Origin: Sporichthyaceae bacterium
GTDB lineage: Bacteria; Actinomycetota; Actinomycetes; JACCYY01
Assembly (NCBI GenBank): GCA_013696235.1
Contig: JACCYY010000370.1
Span: 1-9,414 of the forward strand
DNA length: 9,414 bases
Direction of reading: 5' to 3'
Every line of letters starts with the position of its first letter. The first letter of the stretch is position 1. Below the pieces are notes generated by a model. The model made no database searches. It saw nothing but the letters and a program-made list of their open reading frames with translations, and was not told the origin of the DNA. Positions 1-7,067 of this stretch are shown piece after piece. The position numbers and the translations under genes were made by a program.

Positions 1-218
1 CGCTCGGGACGGCCTCGCTCCTGCTTGTGCTCGCTCCACCCGGATCGCCGAACGCGGGCGCGCTCGGCGGGCTCGCCCTGGCCCTGGCGGCCGCTGCCGG
101 GGTGGCGTGGCTCGGGTTCCGCCGTCCTGCCTCGGGCCGGGTGCTCCTGCTCGGGGTGCTCGCAGTCGCGCTGATCGACATCGGGCTGCTCGTGACCGGC
201 GCCAGCCGGCTGCGCTGA
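1..218 (+). CDS. C-terminal end of an uncharacterised membrane protein (partial)
   Basis: The reading frame is open from the left edge of the window and ends with TGA at 216-218, so only about the last 71 residues are present and the start lies upstream. The visible part contains two hydrophobic Ala/Leu/Val-rich stretches (encoded roughly at 66-117 and 138-197) separated by a short basic turn (Phe-Arg-Arg-Pro), and it ends in a basic tail (Ser-Arg-Leu-Arg). This is what a polytopic inner-membrane protein looks like near its C-terminus, with two transmembrane helices. Third codon positions are almost all G or C, which supports real coding. No family motif is visible, so I give no function. Its 3' end is followed by a 480-base stretch without a clear gene, so it is probably the last gene of its transcript. 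Confidence 0.6.
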   Translation, partial: LGTASLLLVLAPPGSPNAGALGGLALALAAAAGVAWLGFRRPASGRVLLLGVLAVALIDIGLLVTGASRLR

Positions 219-320
219 GCCGGGTCGGCTCATTGCTGGGTCCCACAGATCGTCCAGGTGGTTCCAAGGTCGCTCGCGCAACCTCGATCTCGACCGCACG
301 GCACCAGCGGCTGCTCATCG

Positions 321-326
321 AGGAGG
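321..326 (+). promoter_or_regulatory. Strong Shine-Dalgarno sequence before a short open frame
   Basis: A perfect AGGAGG lies eight bases before ATG 335-337 and five before GTG 332-334. It is as good as the ribosome binding site of ku, and it is the main reason to believe that a small gene starts, or once started, here. Confidence 0.4.
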
Positions 327-334
327 AGATCGTG

Positions 335-535
335 ATGGACGAGACCGAGGACCGCACCACCGACCGAATCGAGTCGCCACCGGCTCGCCGCCGGCGACGA
401 GGTGGTGGTGGTGGCCACGGTCGACGGGTCGACGTCGACGGTGGAGCGGCTGATCGACCTGGCCAACCTTCCGGCCTGGCTGGGACTTGGTGGTTCTCAC
501 GGTCACCACCTGCCGGACTCAGCGGGCGATGTCGC
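335..535 (+). pseudogene. Possible decayed or frameshifted small gene
   Basis: From ATG 335 the frame reads an acidic start (Met-Asp-Glu-Thr-Glu-Asp-Arg) with nearly all G/C third positions up to about 376. After that the same frame degenerates into Arg and Gly runs. The coding signature continues in the +1 frame from about 378 to 470, with third positions almost entirely G/C and a protein-like segment (Gly-Asp-Glu-Val-Val-Val-Val-Ala-Thr-Val-Asp-Gly, then Val-Glu-Arg-Leu-Ile-Asp-Leu-Ala). Around 481-540 the next +1 frame looks better again (Leu-Val-Val-Leu-Thr-Val). One or two single-base insertions relative to an ancestor would explain this, as would sequencing errors. I recognise no family. 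The alternative is ordinary noncoding DNA of high GC content, in which such frames arise by chance. Confidence 0.25.
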
Positions 536-620
536 ACCGGAGACCGCCGCGTCGCAGACCGCACAGCCACGGCTCGTCCCCAAGCGAGATCCCCGAGGGG
601 CCCAGCCCAACGCCGACGAT

Positions 621-664
621 GATCAAGGAACTTCTGCCTTCGCTAGGGCAAGAGTTCCTTGATC
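621..664. terminator. Long inverted repeat, probable bidirectional terminator
   Basis: The arms GATCAAGGAACT and AGTTCCTTGATC are perfect 12-base reverse complements. After a two-base mismatch the stem continues with TGCC/GGCA around an eight-base loop, giving 16 pairs out of 18. It lies 33 bases beyond the ku stop codon and downstream of the plus-strand material, so it sits where transcripts converge. No U-tract follows on either side, so intrinsic termination would be of the actinobacterial U-less type. A dispersed palindromic repeat unit is an alternative. Confidence 0.5.
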
Positions 665-697
665 ACCGGCGGGTGGTCGAGAGGTCAAGCCGGTGCG

Positions 698-1699
698 TCA
701 GGAGGCTGCGCGGGTCTCCGACTCGGCGTCGGCGACCGCGTCGGCCAGGTCGTCCCGGGACATCTTCGACCGGCCGGGAATCTTGAGCTTCTGCGCGCGG
801 GCGTAGAGGTCTTCCCGGCTCATGTCCGCCAGCTCCTCGGCGCCGGGTCCCGTGCCCTTCTCCGCGGCCGTCGACGTCGTCGCCACCGGCTCCGGCTCGG
901 CCTTGGCACCGGCACGCTTCTCCTTGGCCGCGGCGATGCTGCGCTCGAGCGCGGCGGTGAGGTCGACCACCTTGGTGTCCTCTTTCTTCACCGGCGCGAT
1001 CGTGACCTCCTTGCCGTCCTCCTTGGCCTTGGCCAGATCGAGCACGGCCTCGCGGTACGCGTCCTTGTAGCGGTCGGGCTCCCAGGGCACCGTCATCTGC
1101 TCGATCAGGCTCTTCGCGACGCCGATCTCCCGGCTGGACAGGTCGACCTGCTCAGGGAGCCGGTCGAGGCTGGTCTTCGGGTCACGTACCTCGTCCGCGT
1201 AGTAGAGCGTCTCCAGCACGAGCACGTCGTCGCTCGGCCGGATCGCGGCGAGGTACTGGCGTCCGCGCATGACGAACATCGCGATCCCGACGCGCTCGGC
1301 GTCCTGCATGGCTTGGAGCAGCAGTGCGTACGGCTTGCCGGCGTCCTTGTCCTTGGGCGCGAGGTAGTAGCTCTTCTCGAAGTAGATCGGGTCGATCTCG
1401 GCGAGGGAGACGAAGTCCCCGATCTCGATGGTCTTGGACTTGCCCGGCTCCACCGACGCGAGCTCCTGCGGCGTCAGCATCACGTAGTCGCCGGACGCCG
1501 TCTCGAGTCCCTTGACGATCTTCTCGTACGGCACCTCACGGTCCGTGTCCTCGGCGACGCGCTTGTACTTCACGCGCTTGCCCGTCTCGCGCTCGAACTG
1601 GTTGAAGCGCATGTCCCGCTGCTCGATCGCGCTGAAGAGGCCGACCGGCAGCACCACCAGGCCGAAGCTCAGGTAGCCGGTCCAGATCGCCCGTGCCAT
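698..1699 (-). CDS. ku: Ku protein of bacterial non-homologous end joining
   Basis: This 333-residue protein opens with the hallmark bacterial Ku sequence (Met-Ala-Arg-Ala-Ile-Trp-Thr-Gly then Leu-Ser-Phe-Gly-Leu-Val). The Ku core follows over about residues 1-255, including VKYKRVAEDT and the VMRGRQYLAAIRP segment typical of the beta-barrel. In this family a homodimer forms a ring on double-strand break ends and recruits the ligase LigD. After an Ala/Lys/Glu-rich linker (about 240-285), the C-terminus (about 297-322, DLYARAQKLKIPGRSKMSRD) resembles a SAP/Rho-N-type DNA-binding helix pair, an extension seen in some actinobacterial Ku proteins. The start at 1699 is preceded on the minus strand by GGAGGAGG about five bases upstream. 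No ligD is in the window. The gene is divergent from kgd. Confidence 0.95.
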   Translation of the reverse strand: MARAIWTGYLSFGLVVLPVGLFSAIEQRDMRFNQFERETGKRVKYKRVAEDTDREVPYEKIVKGLETASGDYVMLTPQELASVEPGKSKTIEIGDFVSLAEIDPIYFEKSYYLAPKDKDAGKPYALLLQAMQDAERVGIAMFVMRGRQYLAAIRPSDDVLVLETLYYADEVRDPKTSLDRLPEQVDLSSREIGVAKSLIEQMTVPWEPDRYKDAYREAVLDLAKAKEDGKEVTIAPVKKEDTKVVDLTAALERSIAAAKEKRAGAKAEPEPVATTSTAAEKGTGPGAEELADMSREDLYARAQKLKIPGRSKMSRDDLADAVADAESETRAAS

Positions 1700-1730
1700 C
1701 GCGTCCTCCTCCGCCGGAACTGCAGCACCG

Positions 1731-1744
1731 TGCTCGCCCGAGCA
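1731..1744. promoter_or_regulatory. Small palindrome at the likely ku transcription start
   Basis: TGCTCG-CC-CGAGCA is a perfect six-base inverted repeat with a two-base centre. It overlaps the predicted ku start site immediately downstream of the candidate -10, a position where a repressor would block transcription. It could also be chance in GC-rich DNA. Confidence 0.25.
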
Positions 1745-1773
1745 TTGTCCACCCCGCCAGTCACTCGTGTCTC
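1744..1773 (-). promoter_or_regulatory. Candidate ku promoter
   Basis: Read on the minus strand, GAGACA (1768-1773; four of six bases match TTGACA) and GACAAT (1744-1749; four of six match TATAAT) are separated by 18 bases. This would place the transcript start near 1737, about 38 bases before the ku ATG. This is a consensus match only and is weak. Confidence 0.3.
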
Positions 1774-1776
1774 AGG

Positions 1777-1795
1777 TCCTCTGGACTCCACAGGA
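1777..1795. promoter_or_regulatory. Operator-like palindrome between ku and kgd
   Basis: TCCTcTGGA-c-TCCAcAGGA has nine-base arms with a single mismatch around a one-base centre. The compact symmetry is typical of a homodimeric regulator site. It lies just upstream of the candidate ku -35 and upstream of the candidate kgd -10, so one bound protein could affect both genes. No regulator is identified. Confidence 0.3.
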
Positions 1796-1815
1796 GTAGG
1801 GCAGCGGCACGCGGG

Positions 1816-1821
1816 TAGTCT
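1816..1821 (+). promoter_or_regulatory. Candidate -10 element for kgd
   Basis: TAGTCT fits the actinobacterial TAnnnT -10 pattern and would give a transcript start near 1828, with a leader of about 68 bases before the GTG start of kgd. No convincing -35 hexamer is visible at the right distance. Confidence 0.25.
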
Positions 1822-1895
1822 GACCAGTGCTCCAGCCAGTGATCCAGACCGTCACCGCTCAGCCGCCACGACACCGTGAAAGAGGCGATCCGGCC

Positions 1896-4800
1896 GTGTC
1901 CTCGCCGTCCTCCTCGAGCCAGACCTCCGACTTCGGAGCCAACGAGTGGTTGGTCGAGGTGATGCGCGAGCAGTACGACGCCGACCCGGGCGGGGTGGAC
2001 CCCGCCTGGCGGGACTACTTCGAGGGCAACGGCGCCGGCCGGACGGGAGCGCCCGAGCCTGAGCCCCGACCCGAGGCACCTGCAGCCGACGTCAAACCGG
2101 AACCAGCTCCGGCACCAGCTCCGGCACCGGCACCGGCACCGGCACCGAAGACCGACCCGCAGCCGGTGGCGCAGCAGCGCACGGGCGCGACCAAGCCGGC
2201 CGACCAGGCCGTACCGCCGACCGCACCGGAGAAGGCCGAGGCATCCACCACCCCGGCGACCGGCTCGAGCCGGACTCCGAACCAGCCACCGACGCCGGCG
2301 GAGAAGTCGGACAAGCCGGTGTCCGAGCCGGAGCGGACGATCCTTCGTGGCGCGGCGGCACGCGTCGTCACGAACATGGAGGCGAGCCTCGAGCTGCCGA
2401 CGGCGACGAGCGTCCGTGCGGTGCCCGCCAAGCTCGTGATCGACAACCGCATCGTGATCAACAACCACCTCAAGCGCTCACGCGGGGGCAAGGTCTCCTT
2501 CACCCACCTCGTTGGCTACGCGATGGTGCGCGCCCTGGCCGACATGCCGGCGATGAACGCCGCGTACGACGTGGCCGAGGGCAAGCCGACACTCGTGCAA
2601 CCGGTGCACGTCAACCTCGGCATCGCGATCGACCTGGCCAAGCCCGACGGCACGCGACAGCTGCTCGTGCCGTCGATCAAGAACTGCGAGGACATGGACT
2701 TCGCCGGGTTCTGGAGCGCGTACGAGGCGGTCATCCGCCGAGCCCGCAGCGGCAAGCTCACGGTCGAGGACTTCGCCGGCACCACGATCAGCCTCACGAA
2801 CCCAGGCACGATCGGCACCGTCCACTCGGTCCCGCGCCTCGTCCGGGGTCAGGGCACGATCGTCGGTGTCGGTGCGCTCGAGTACCCCGCCGAGTTCCAG
2901 GGCGCCTCCGAGGAGACGCTGAGCCGGCTCGGCGTGAGCAAGACCATGACGATCACGTCGACGTACGACCACCGGATCATCCAGGGCGCCCAGTCGGGTG
3001 ACTTCCTGCGGATCATCCACGCGTTGCTGCTCGGCGAGCGCGACTTCTACGACGACGTCTTCCAGGCGCTGCGGATCCCGTACGAGCCGATCCGCTGGGC
3101 CCAGGACGTCGCGGTCAGCCACGAGGACGAGGTCGGCAAGCAAGCCCGAGTGCTCGAGCTGATCCACGCCTATCGCGTGCGTGGGCACCTCATGGCCGAC
3201 ACCGACCCGCTCGAGTACCGGCAGCGCAGCCACCCGGACCTCGACATCGGCAACCACGGCCTCACGCTGTGGGACCTCGACCGGGAGTTCGCCACCGGGT
3301 CGTTCGGGGGCGAGAAGCCGTTCATGGAGCTGCGCGACATCCTCGGTGTCCTTCGCGACTCGTACTGCCGCACCGTCGGCATCGAGTACATGCACATCCA
3401 GGACCCGGACGAGCGACGCTGGATCCAGACCCGGATCGAGCGCCCGGTCCCCCGCATGGAGCGCGAGGACCAGCTGCGGCGGCTGCGCAAGCTCAACCAG
3501 GCCGAGGCGTTCGAAGCGTTCCTGCAGACGAAGTACGTCGGTCAGAAGCGCTTCTCGCTGGAGGGTGCCGAGGCGGTCGTCCCGCTCGTGGACGAGGTCT
3601 GCGAGGCGGCGGCGGAGAGCCAGCTCGACGAGGTCGTCATCGGGATGGCCCACCGCGGCCGGCTCAACATCCTGGCCAACATCGTCGGCAAGAGCTACGC
3701 GCAGATCTTCACCGAGTTCGAGGGGATCATCGACCCGCGCACGGTGCAGGGGTCGGGCGACGTCAAGTACCACCTCGGCGCCGACGGGATCTTCCAGGCC
3801 GAGACTGGCGACACGATCAAGATCTCCCTCGCTGCGAACCCCTCGCACCTCGAGGCGGTTGACCCCGTGGTCGAGGGCATCGTCCGGGCGAAGCAGGACC
3901 TCCTCAACCGGGGGCGGGAGTTCCCGGTCCTGCCGCTCCTCGTGCACGGTGACGCAGCGTTCGCGGGGCAAGGCGTGGTCGCCGAGACGCTGAACCTCTC
4001 GCAGCTCCGCGGCTACCGCACCGGCGGCACCGTCCACGTCGTGGTGAACAACCAGGTCGGGTTCACGACGTCTCCGGCGGCATCACGCTCGTCGCTCTAT
4101 TGCACCGACGTCGCGCGCATGATCCAGGCGCCGATCTTCCACGTGAACGGTGACGACCCGGAAGCCTGCGCCAGGGTGGCCAGGCTCGCCTTCGAGTTCC
4201 GTCAGGAGTTCAACAAGGACGTCGTCATCGACCTCATCTGCTACCGCAAGCGCGGGCACAACGAGGGTGACGACCCCTCCATGACCCAGCCGCTCATGTA
4301 CGACCTCATCGAGCAGAAGCGGTCGGTCCGCAAGCTCTACACCGAGGCGCTGGTCGGCCGCGGGGACATCAGCATCGAGGACGCCGAGACCGCCATGCGC
4401 GACTTCCAGGAGACCCTGGAGAGCGCGTTCTCCGAGGTCCGCGAGGCGACCAGCCACAGCGCCCACCCGACCGTGCCGCTCTACCCGACCAAGCCGACGC
4501 TCTCGGACACCCGTACGGCCATCGAGCCGGAGGTGCTGAAGCGGATCGCCGAGGTACACCTGTCGTTCCCGGACGGTTTCACGGTCCACCCGAAGGTGCT
4601 GCCACAGCTGCAGCGGCGCGCCGCCATGCTGTCGGAGGGCGGGGTCGACTGGGCCACCGCAGAGATCTGCGCCTTCGCGTCGTTGCTCATGGACCAACGC
4701 GCGGTACGCCTCTCCGGGCAGGACAGCCGCCGCGGCACGTTCGTGCAGCGGTTCGGGATGGTGGTCGACCGCAAGACAGGGGACGAGTACGTGCCGCTCG

Positions 4801-5672
4801 CCAACCTCTCGACCGACCAGGCGACGTTCCACCTCTACGACTCGCTCCTGTCGGAGTACGCAGCGATGGGTTTCGAGTACGGCTACTCGGTGGCCCGGCC
4901 GGAGGCGCTCGTGCTCTGGGAGGCGCAGTTCGGGGACTTCGTCAACGGCGCGCAGTCGATCATCGACGAGTTCATCTCCTCAAGCGAGGCGAAGTGGGGA
5001 CAGCGCTCCGGTGTCGTCCTCCTGCTCCCGCATGGGTACGAGGGCCAGGGTCCAGACCACTCCTCGGGCCGGATCGAGCGGTTCCTCCAGCTGTGCGCCG
5101 GGGGCTCGATGACCGTCGCCCAGCCGTCGACGCCGGCGAACCACTTCCACCTGCTGCGACGCCAGGCCCTCCAGTCCAACCACCACCCGCTCGTGGTGTT
5201 CACGCCGAAGTCGATGCTGCGGCTCAAGGCAGCCGTGTCACCGATCGAGGACTTCACCACGGGTGCGTTCCTGCCGATCATCCATGAGCCTGCCGTTGGC
5301 GAGCCCGGCACCGTACGGCGGGTCGTCCTGTGCTCCGGCAAGATCAGCTGGCAGCTGCTCGCCGAGCGGGCCAAGGTCAGCGCCGACGACGTCGCTCTCG
5401 TGCGGGTCGAGCAGCTCTACCCGCTCGACACCGGTGGAATTCTCGACGTGCTCGCCCAGTACCCGGAGTCGGCCGACGTGGTCTGGGTGCAGGACGAGCC
5501 GGAGAACCAGGGCCCGTGGTGGTCGATCGCGCTCTCCCTGGGCGCCGCGATGGGCGACCGCAGGCTGCGCGTGGTCTCCCGTCGGGCGGGCGCGGCTCCG
5601 GCGGTCGGGTCGGCCGCGCTGCACACCCGCGAGGCCAACGACCTCAACGCGCGCGCGTTCGCCGCGTCCTGA
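1896..5672 (+). CDS. kgd: Multifunctional 2-oxoglutarate decarboxylase / dehydrogenase E1-E2 component
   Basis: This 1258-residue cytosolic enzyme links 2-oxoglutarate to succinyl-CoA in the TCA cycle. Actinobacterial family members decarboxylate 2-oxoglutarate with thiamine diphosphate and carry a fused E2-like succinyltransferase domain. Order: short N-terminal segment ([11 protein letters not shown], residues 13-23); Pro/Ala/Glu linker (about 45-145) with a (PA)7P run at 70-84; acyltransferase domain (about 150-400) with catalytic DHR motif (His359); E1 domain from about 420 with GMAHRGR (583-589), the thiamine-diphosphate/Mg motif GDAAF (Gly685-Asp686) to Asn718-Asn719, pyrimidine-binding part with SGQDSRRG (from 940) and [14 protein letters not shown] (from 1007), then the C-terminal domain. 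No lipoyl domain is seen, as expected for this class. I chose GTG 1896 because AAAGAGG lies 10 bases upstream and homologues begin shortly before the FG.NEWLVE motif; GTG 1827 would add 23 unlikely residues. Family members are inhibited by the FHA protein GarA/OdhI, which is not encoded here. Confidence 0.96.
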   Translation: MSSPSSSSQTSDFGANEWLVEVMREQYDADPGGVDPAWRDYFEGNGAGRTGAPEPEPRPEAPAADVKPEPAPAPAPAPAPAPAPKTDPQPVAQQRTGATKPADQAVPPTAPEKAEASTTPATGSSRTPNQPPTPAEKSDKPVSEPERTILRGAAARVVTNMEASLELPTATSVRAVPAKLVIDNRIVINNHLKRSRGGKVSFTHLVGYAMVRALADMPAMNAAYDVAEGKPTLVQPVHVNLGIAIDLAKPDGTRQLLVPSIKNCEDMDFAGFWSAYEAVIRRARSGKLTVEDFAGTTISLTNPGTIGTVHSVPRLVRGQGTIVGVGALEYPAEFQGASEETLSRLGVSKTMTITSTYDHRIIQGAQSGDFLRIIHALLLGERDFYDDVFQALRIPYEPIRWAQDVAVSHEDEVGKQARVLELIHAYRVRGHLMADTDPLEYRQRSHPDLDIGNHGLTLWDLDREFATGSFGGEKPFMELRDILGVLRDSYCRTVGIEYMHIQDPDERRWIQTRIERPVPRMEREDQLRRLRKLNQAEAFEAFLQTKYVGQKRFSLEGAEAVVPLVDEVCEAAAESQLDEVVIGMAHRGRLNILANIVGKSYAQIFTEFEGIIDPRTVQGSGDVKYHLGADGIFQAETGDTIKISLAANPSHLEAVDPVVEGIVRAKQDLLNRGREFPVLPLLVHGDAAFAGQGVVAETLNLSQLRGYRTGGTVHVVVNNQVGFTTSPAASRSSLYCTDVARMIQAPIFHVNGDDPEACARVARLAFEFRQEFNKDVVIDLICYRKRGHNEGDDPSMTQPLMYDLIEQKRSVRKLYTEALVGRGDISIEDAETAMRDFQETLESAFSEVREATSHSAHPTVPLYPTKPTLSDTRTAIEPEVLKRIAEVHLSFPDGFTVHPKVLPQLQRRAAMLSEGGVDWATAEICAFASLLMDQRAVRLSGQDSRRGTFVQRFGMVVDRKTGDEYVPLANLSTDQATFHLYDSLLSEYAAMGFEYGYSVARPEALVLWEAQFGDFVNGAQSIIDEFISSSEAKWGQRSGVVLLLPHGYEGQGPDHSSGRIERFLQLCAGGSMTVAQPSTPANHFHLLRRQALQSNHHPLVVFTPKSMLRLKAAVSPIEDFTTGAFLPIIHEPAVGEPGTVRRVVLCSGKISWQLLAERAKVSADDVALVRVEQLYPLDTGGILDVLAQYPESADVVWVQDEPENQGPWWSIALSLGAAMGDRRLRVVSRRAGAAPAVGSAALHTREANDLNARAFAAS
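2103..2147 (+). repeat. Pro-Ala codon repeat in the kgd linker
   Basis: Fifteen codons alternate Pro and Ala. The DNA repeats a 12-base unit CCAGCTCCGGCA and then several CCGGCA hexamers. It encodes a stiff extended tether like those between domains of 2-oxoacid dehydrogenase E2 proteins. Its length may vary between strains by slippage. Confidence 0.8.
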
Positions 5673-5683
5673 CCAGCGGCCCC

Positions 5684-5857
5684 ATGTACTTCACCGACCG
5701 CGGGATCGAGGAGCTCGTCGACCGCCGTGGTGACGAGGAGGTCACGCTCACCTGGCTCGCGGATCGGCTGCGCGAGTTCGTCGATCTCAACCCCGACTTC
5801 GAGGTGCCCGTCGACCGGCTCGCCACCTGGCTCGCCCGACACGACGACGACGACTGA
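5684..5857 (+). CDS. DUF6104-type small protein downstream of kgd
   Basis: A 57-residue protein begins 11 bases after the kgd stop codon. It starts MYFTDRGIEEL, continues through a charged, probably helical body (DEEVTLTWLADRLREFV then DLNPDFEVPVDRLATWLAR) and ends in a run of four Asp. I recognise this as the DUF6104 pattern, a small protein often found next to the 2-oxoglutarate dehydrogenase gene in actinobacteria; this is from memory and the function is unknown. Third codon positions are strongly G/C. No strong Shine-Dalgarno sequence precedes the ATG, so translation is probably coupled to kgd. There is no signal peptide or membrane segment, so it should be cytosolic. A role in binding or regulating the Kgd enzyme is inference from position only. 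Confidence 0.8.
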   Translation: MYFTDRGIEELVDRRGDEEVTLTWLADRLREFVDLNPDFEVPVDRLATWLARHDDDD

Positions 5858-5867
5858 TCCACATCGC

Positions 5868-5893
5868 GGCCCCGGCCCCCGGCCCCCGGCCCC
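5868..5893. repeat. GGCCCCC tandem repeat
   Basis: Four tandem copies of GGCCCC or GGCCCCC lie directly after the DUF6104-type gene. This is a simple cytosine-rich repeat whose minus strand is guanine-rich (GGGG runs spaced by CC). It could form a structured tract or vary by slippage. Confidence 0.7.
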
Positions 5894-5956
5894 GATCATT
5901 GGGCGCTGAGAGCCGTCCGCGCCGGCGTGTCGCGGACCCGAGTGCCCATTGATCGG
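5892..5956. terminator. Two-tier long hairpin between convergent genes
   Basis: The outer arms CCGATCATTGGGCGCT (5892-5907) and AGTGCCCATTGATCGG (5941-5956) pair at 14 of 16 positions. Nested inside, GTCCGCG (5915-5921) and CGCGGAC (5931-5937) pair perfectly around a nine-base loop. It separates the end of the kgd transcript from the convergent oxidoreductase gene and is most simply a bidirectional terminator, although no U-tract follows. Confidence 0.5.
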
Positions 5957-5970
5957 CTGCCGTGCTGGCG

Positions 5971-5992
5971 ACGGAGGCCCGCGGGCCTCCGT
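5971..5992. terminator. Perfect 22-base palindrome at the oxidoreductase stop codon
   Basis: The left arm ACGGAGGCCCG is followed at once by its exact reverse complement. In RNA it can form a nine-pair stem ACGGAGGCC/GGCCTCCGT with a CGCG loop. Its last base is the first plus-strand base of the minus-strand stop codon (5992-5994), so it ends the oxidoreductase transcript and could also stop read-through from kgd. Confidence 0.55.
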
Positions 5993-6957
5993 CAGGTGGT
6001 GAAGACGATCTTGCCGAACACGTCGCCGGCGGCCATGCGGCGGAAGCCTTCGCGGGCCTCGGCGAGCGGGTACGTCGAGTCGATCGTCGGCCGGGTCCCG
6101 GTCTGGACGAGAAACCTGGTGAGCCGCTCGAGCTCGTCCCGGGTGCCCATGGTCGAGCCGATCACCCGCAGCCCCAGGAAGAAGACCCGACCCAGGTCCG
6201 CCGACGGTGCCGAGCCGCTGGTCGCACCGGTCACCACGACGGTGCCACCGGGGCGGAGCGACTTGAGCGAGTGGGACCACGTCGCCTCCCCGACGGTCTC
6301 CATGACGGCGTCCACCCGCGAGGGCAGCCGCGCGCCGGTCTCGAAGGCGTCGGCCGCGCCGAGCTCGACCGCCCGTGCGCGCTTTGCCTCGTCGCGGCTG
6401 GTCGCCCACACCTGGTAACCGGCAGCTGACCCGAGCGAGATCAGCGCTGTGGCGACGCCACCGCCGGCGCCTTGCACGAGCACGGTGCCGCCAGGCTGCA
6501 GACCGGACTGGGTGAAGAGCATCCTGTACGCGGTGAGCCAGGCCGTCGGGAGGCAGGCCGCCTCCTCGTACGTCAGCTCAGGCGGCTTCGGCACGAGGTT
6601 GCCCGCCGGAACGGCGACCCGCTCAGCCAGCGTGCCTGGGTAGCGCTCGGACAGCAGCGACCGCCCTGGGTCGAGCGTCTCGTCGCCGCGCCACCCCGGT
6701 GAGGAGACCACCCCGTGCACGATGACCTCGTTGCCGTCCTGGTCGACGCCGGAAGCGTCGCAGCCGAGGACCATGGGGAGCCGGTCCGCACGCAGGCCCA
6801 CGCCACGCAACGACCAGAGGTCGTGGTGGTTGAGCGCGGCAGCGCGTACCGAGACTGTGGTCCAGCCGTCGGGCACGCCTGGGTCGGGCGCGTCACCCAC
6901 CTCGAGCCCGCGCACCGGGTCGTCCGGGTCGAACCGCTGAGCGGTCACCGCCAACAT
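5992..6957 (-). CDS. MDR-superfamily quinone oxidoreductase / zinc-type dehydrogenase-like protein
   Basis: This 321-residue cytosolic protein has the medium-chain dehydrogenase/reductase layout. A GroES-like N-terminal half contains AAALNHHDLWSLRG (39-52) and LGCDASGV (64-71). A Rossmann half contains the nucleotide motif GAGGGVA (163-169), then VWATSRDEAKRA (183-194). GGTVVVTGATSG (237-248) and the C-terminal EGFRRMAAGDVFGKIV are also typical. The four-Cys structural-zinc lobe of classical alcohol dehydrogenases is absent, and the usual catalytic-zinc ligand pattern is not evident, so it is more likely an NAD(P)H-dependent quinone or enone reductase than an alcohol dehydrogenase. Substrate unknown. 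It is convergent with the kgd operon and divergent from the ABC importer. ATG 6957 has no Shine-Dalgarno sequence but sits right after a -10-like element. Confidence 0.88.
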   Translation of the reverse strand: MLAVTAQRFDPDDPVRGLEVGDAPDPGVPDGWTTVSVRAAALNHHDLWSLRGVGLRADRLPMVLGCDASGVDQDGNEVIVHGVVSSPGWRGDETLDPGRSLLSERYPGTLAERVAVPAGNLVPKPPELTYEEAACLPTAWLTAYRMLFTQSGLQPGGTVLVQGAGGGVATALISLGSAAGYQVWATSRDEAKRARAVELGAADAFETGARLPSRVDAVMETVGEATWSHSLKSLRPGGTVVVTGATSGSAPSADLGRVFFLGLRVIGSTMGTRDELERLTRFLVQTGTRPTIDSTYPLAEAREGFRRMAAGDVFGKIVFTT

Positions 6958-6963
6958 GGCGGC

Positions 6964-6969
6964 ACCATA
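6964..6969 (-). promoter_or_regulatory. Candidate -10 of a leaderless transcript
   Basis: On the minus strand TATGGT lies exactly six bases before the oxidoreductase ATG, so transcription would begin at or within a base of the A of the start codon. No ribosome binding site is present. Both fit a leaderless mRNA, common in actinobacteria. No clear -35 is visible. Confidence 0.4.
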
Positions 6970-7030
6970 ACGATCGGTGGTCGTGACCTCGCGGTCCCGC
7001 CGCGTGCCAGGGAGACTGGCCTGCGAACGG

Positions 7031-7036
7031 TAGTGT
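7031..7036 (+). promoter_or_regulatory. Candidate -10 for the ABC importer operon
   Basis: TAGTGT matches the TAnnnT pattern and lies 31 bases before the binding-protein ATG, leaving room for the GAGGAG ribosome binding site (7055-7060) in the leader. No -35 consensus is seen at 16-18 bases. Confidence 0.3.
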
Positions 7037-7067
7037 TCCGCGACACCCCAGGACGAGGAGATCTTTC

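Larger units (their letters stand above)
219..697. other. 479-base gap with no intact gene
   Basis: Between the membrane-protein stop and the ku stop codon I find no intact gene with a recognisable product. The stretch holds an AGGAGG ribosome binding site (321-326), a short coding-like segment that changes frame (about 281-540) and a long hairpin (621-664), each listed separately. No tRNA-like cloverleaf, direct-repeat array or insertion-sequence end is apparent. Confidence 0.6.

Noticed and set aside
206..223. Small hairpin CCGGCT/AGCCGG over the stop codon of the first gene
   Set aside because: Only six pairs in very GC-rich DNA with no U-tract; such stems are expected by chance.
659..1879. 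A 406-codon plus-strand open frame across the ku gene
   Set aside because: It mirrors the antisense of ku, is Leu/Arg/His-rich with no motif, and exists because high-GC DNA lacks stop codons in shadow frames.
2478..4037. A 519-codon minus-strand open frame inside kgd
   Set aside because: It is antisense to conserved catalytic parts of Kgd, with low-complexity Asp/Arg/Leu/Val composition and no recognisable domain.
5417..6409. A 330-codon minus-strand open frame spanning the end of kgd, the small gene and the oxidoreductase
   Set aside because: It overlaps three well-supported genes in the wrong frame and crosses the hairpin-rich gap; its sequence is Arg/Gly-rich noise.
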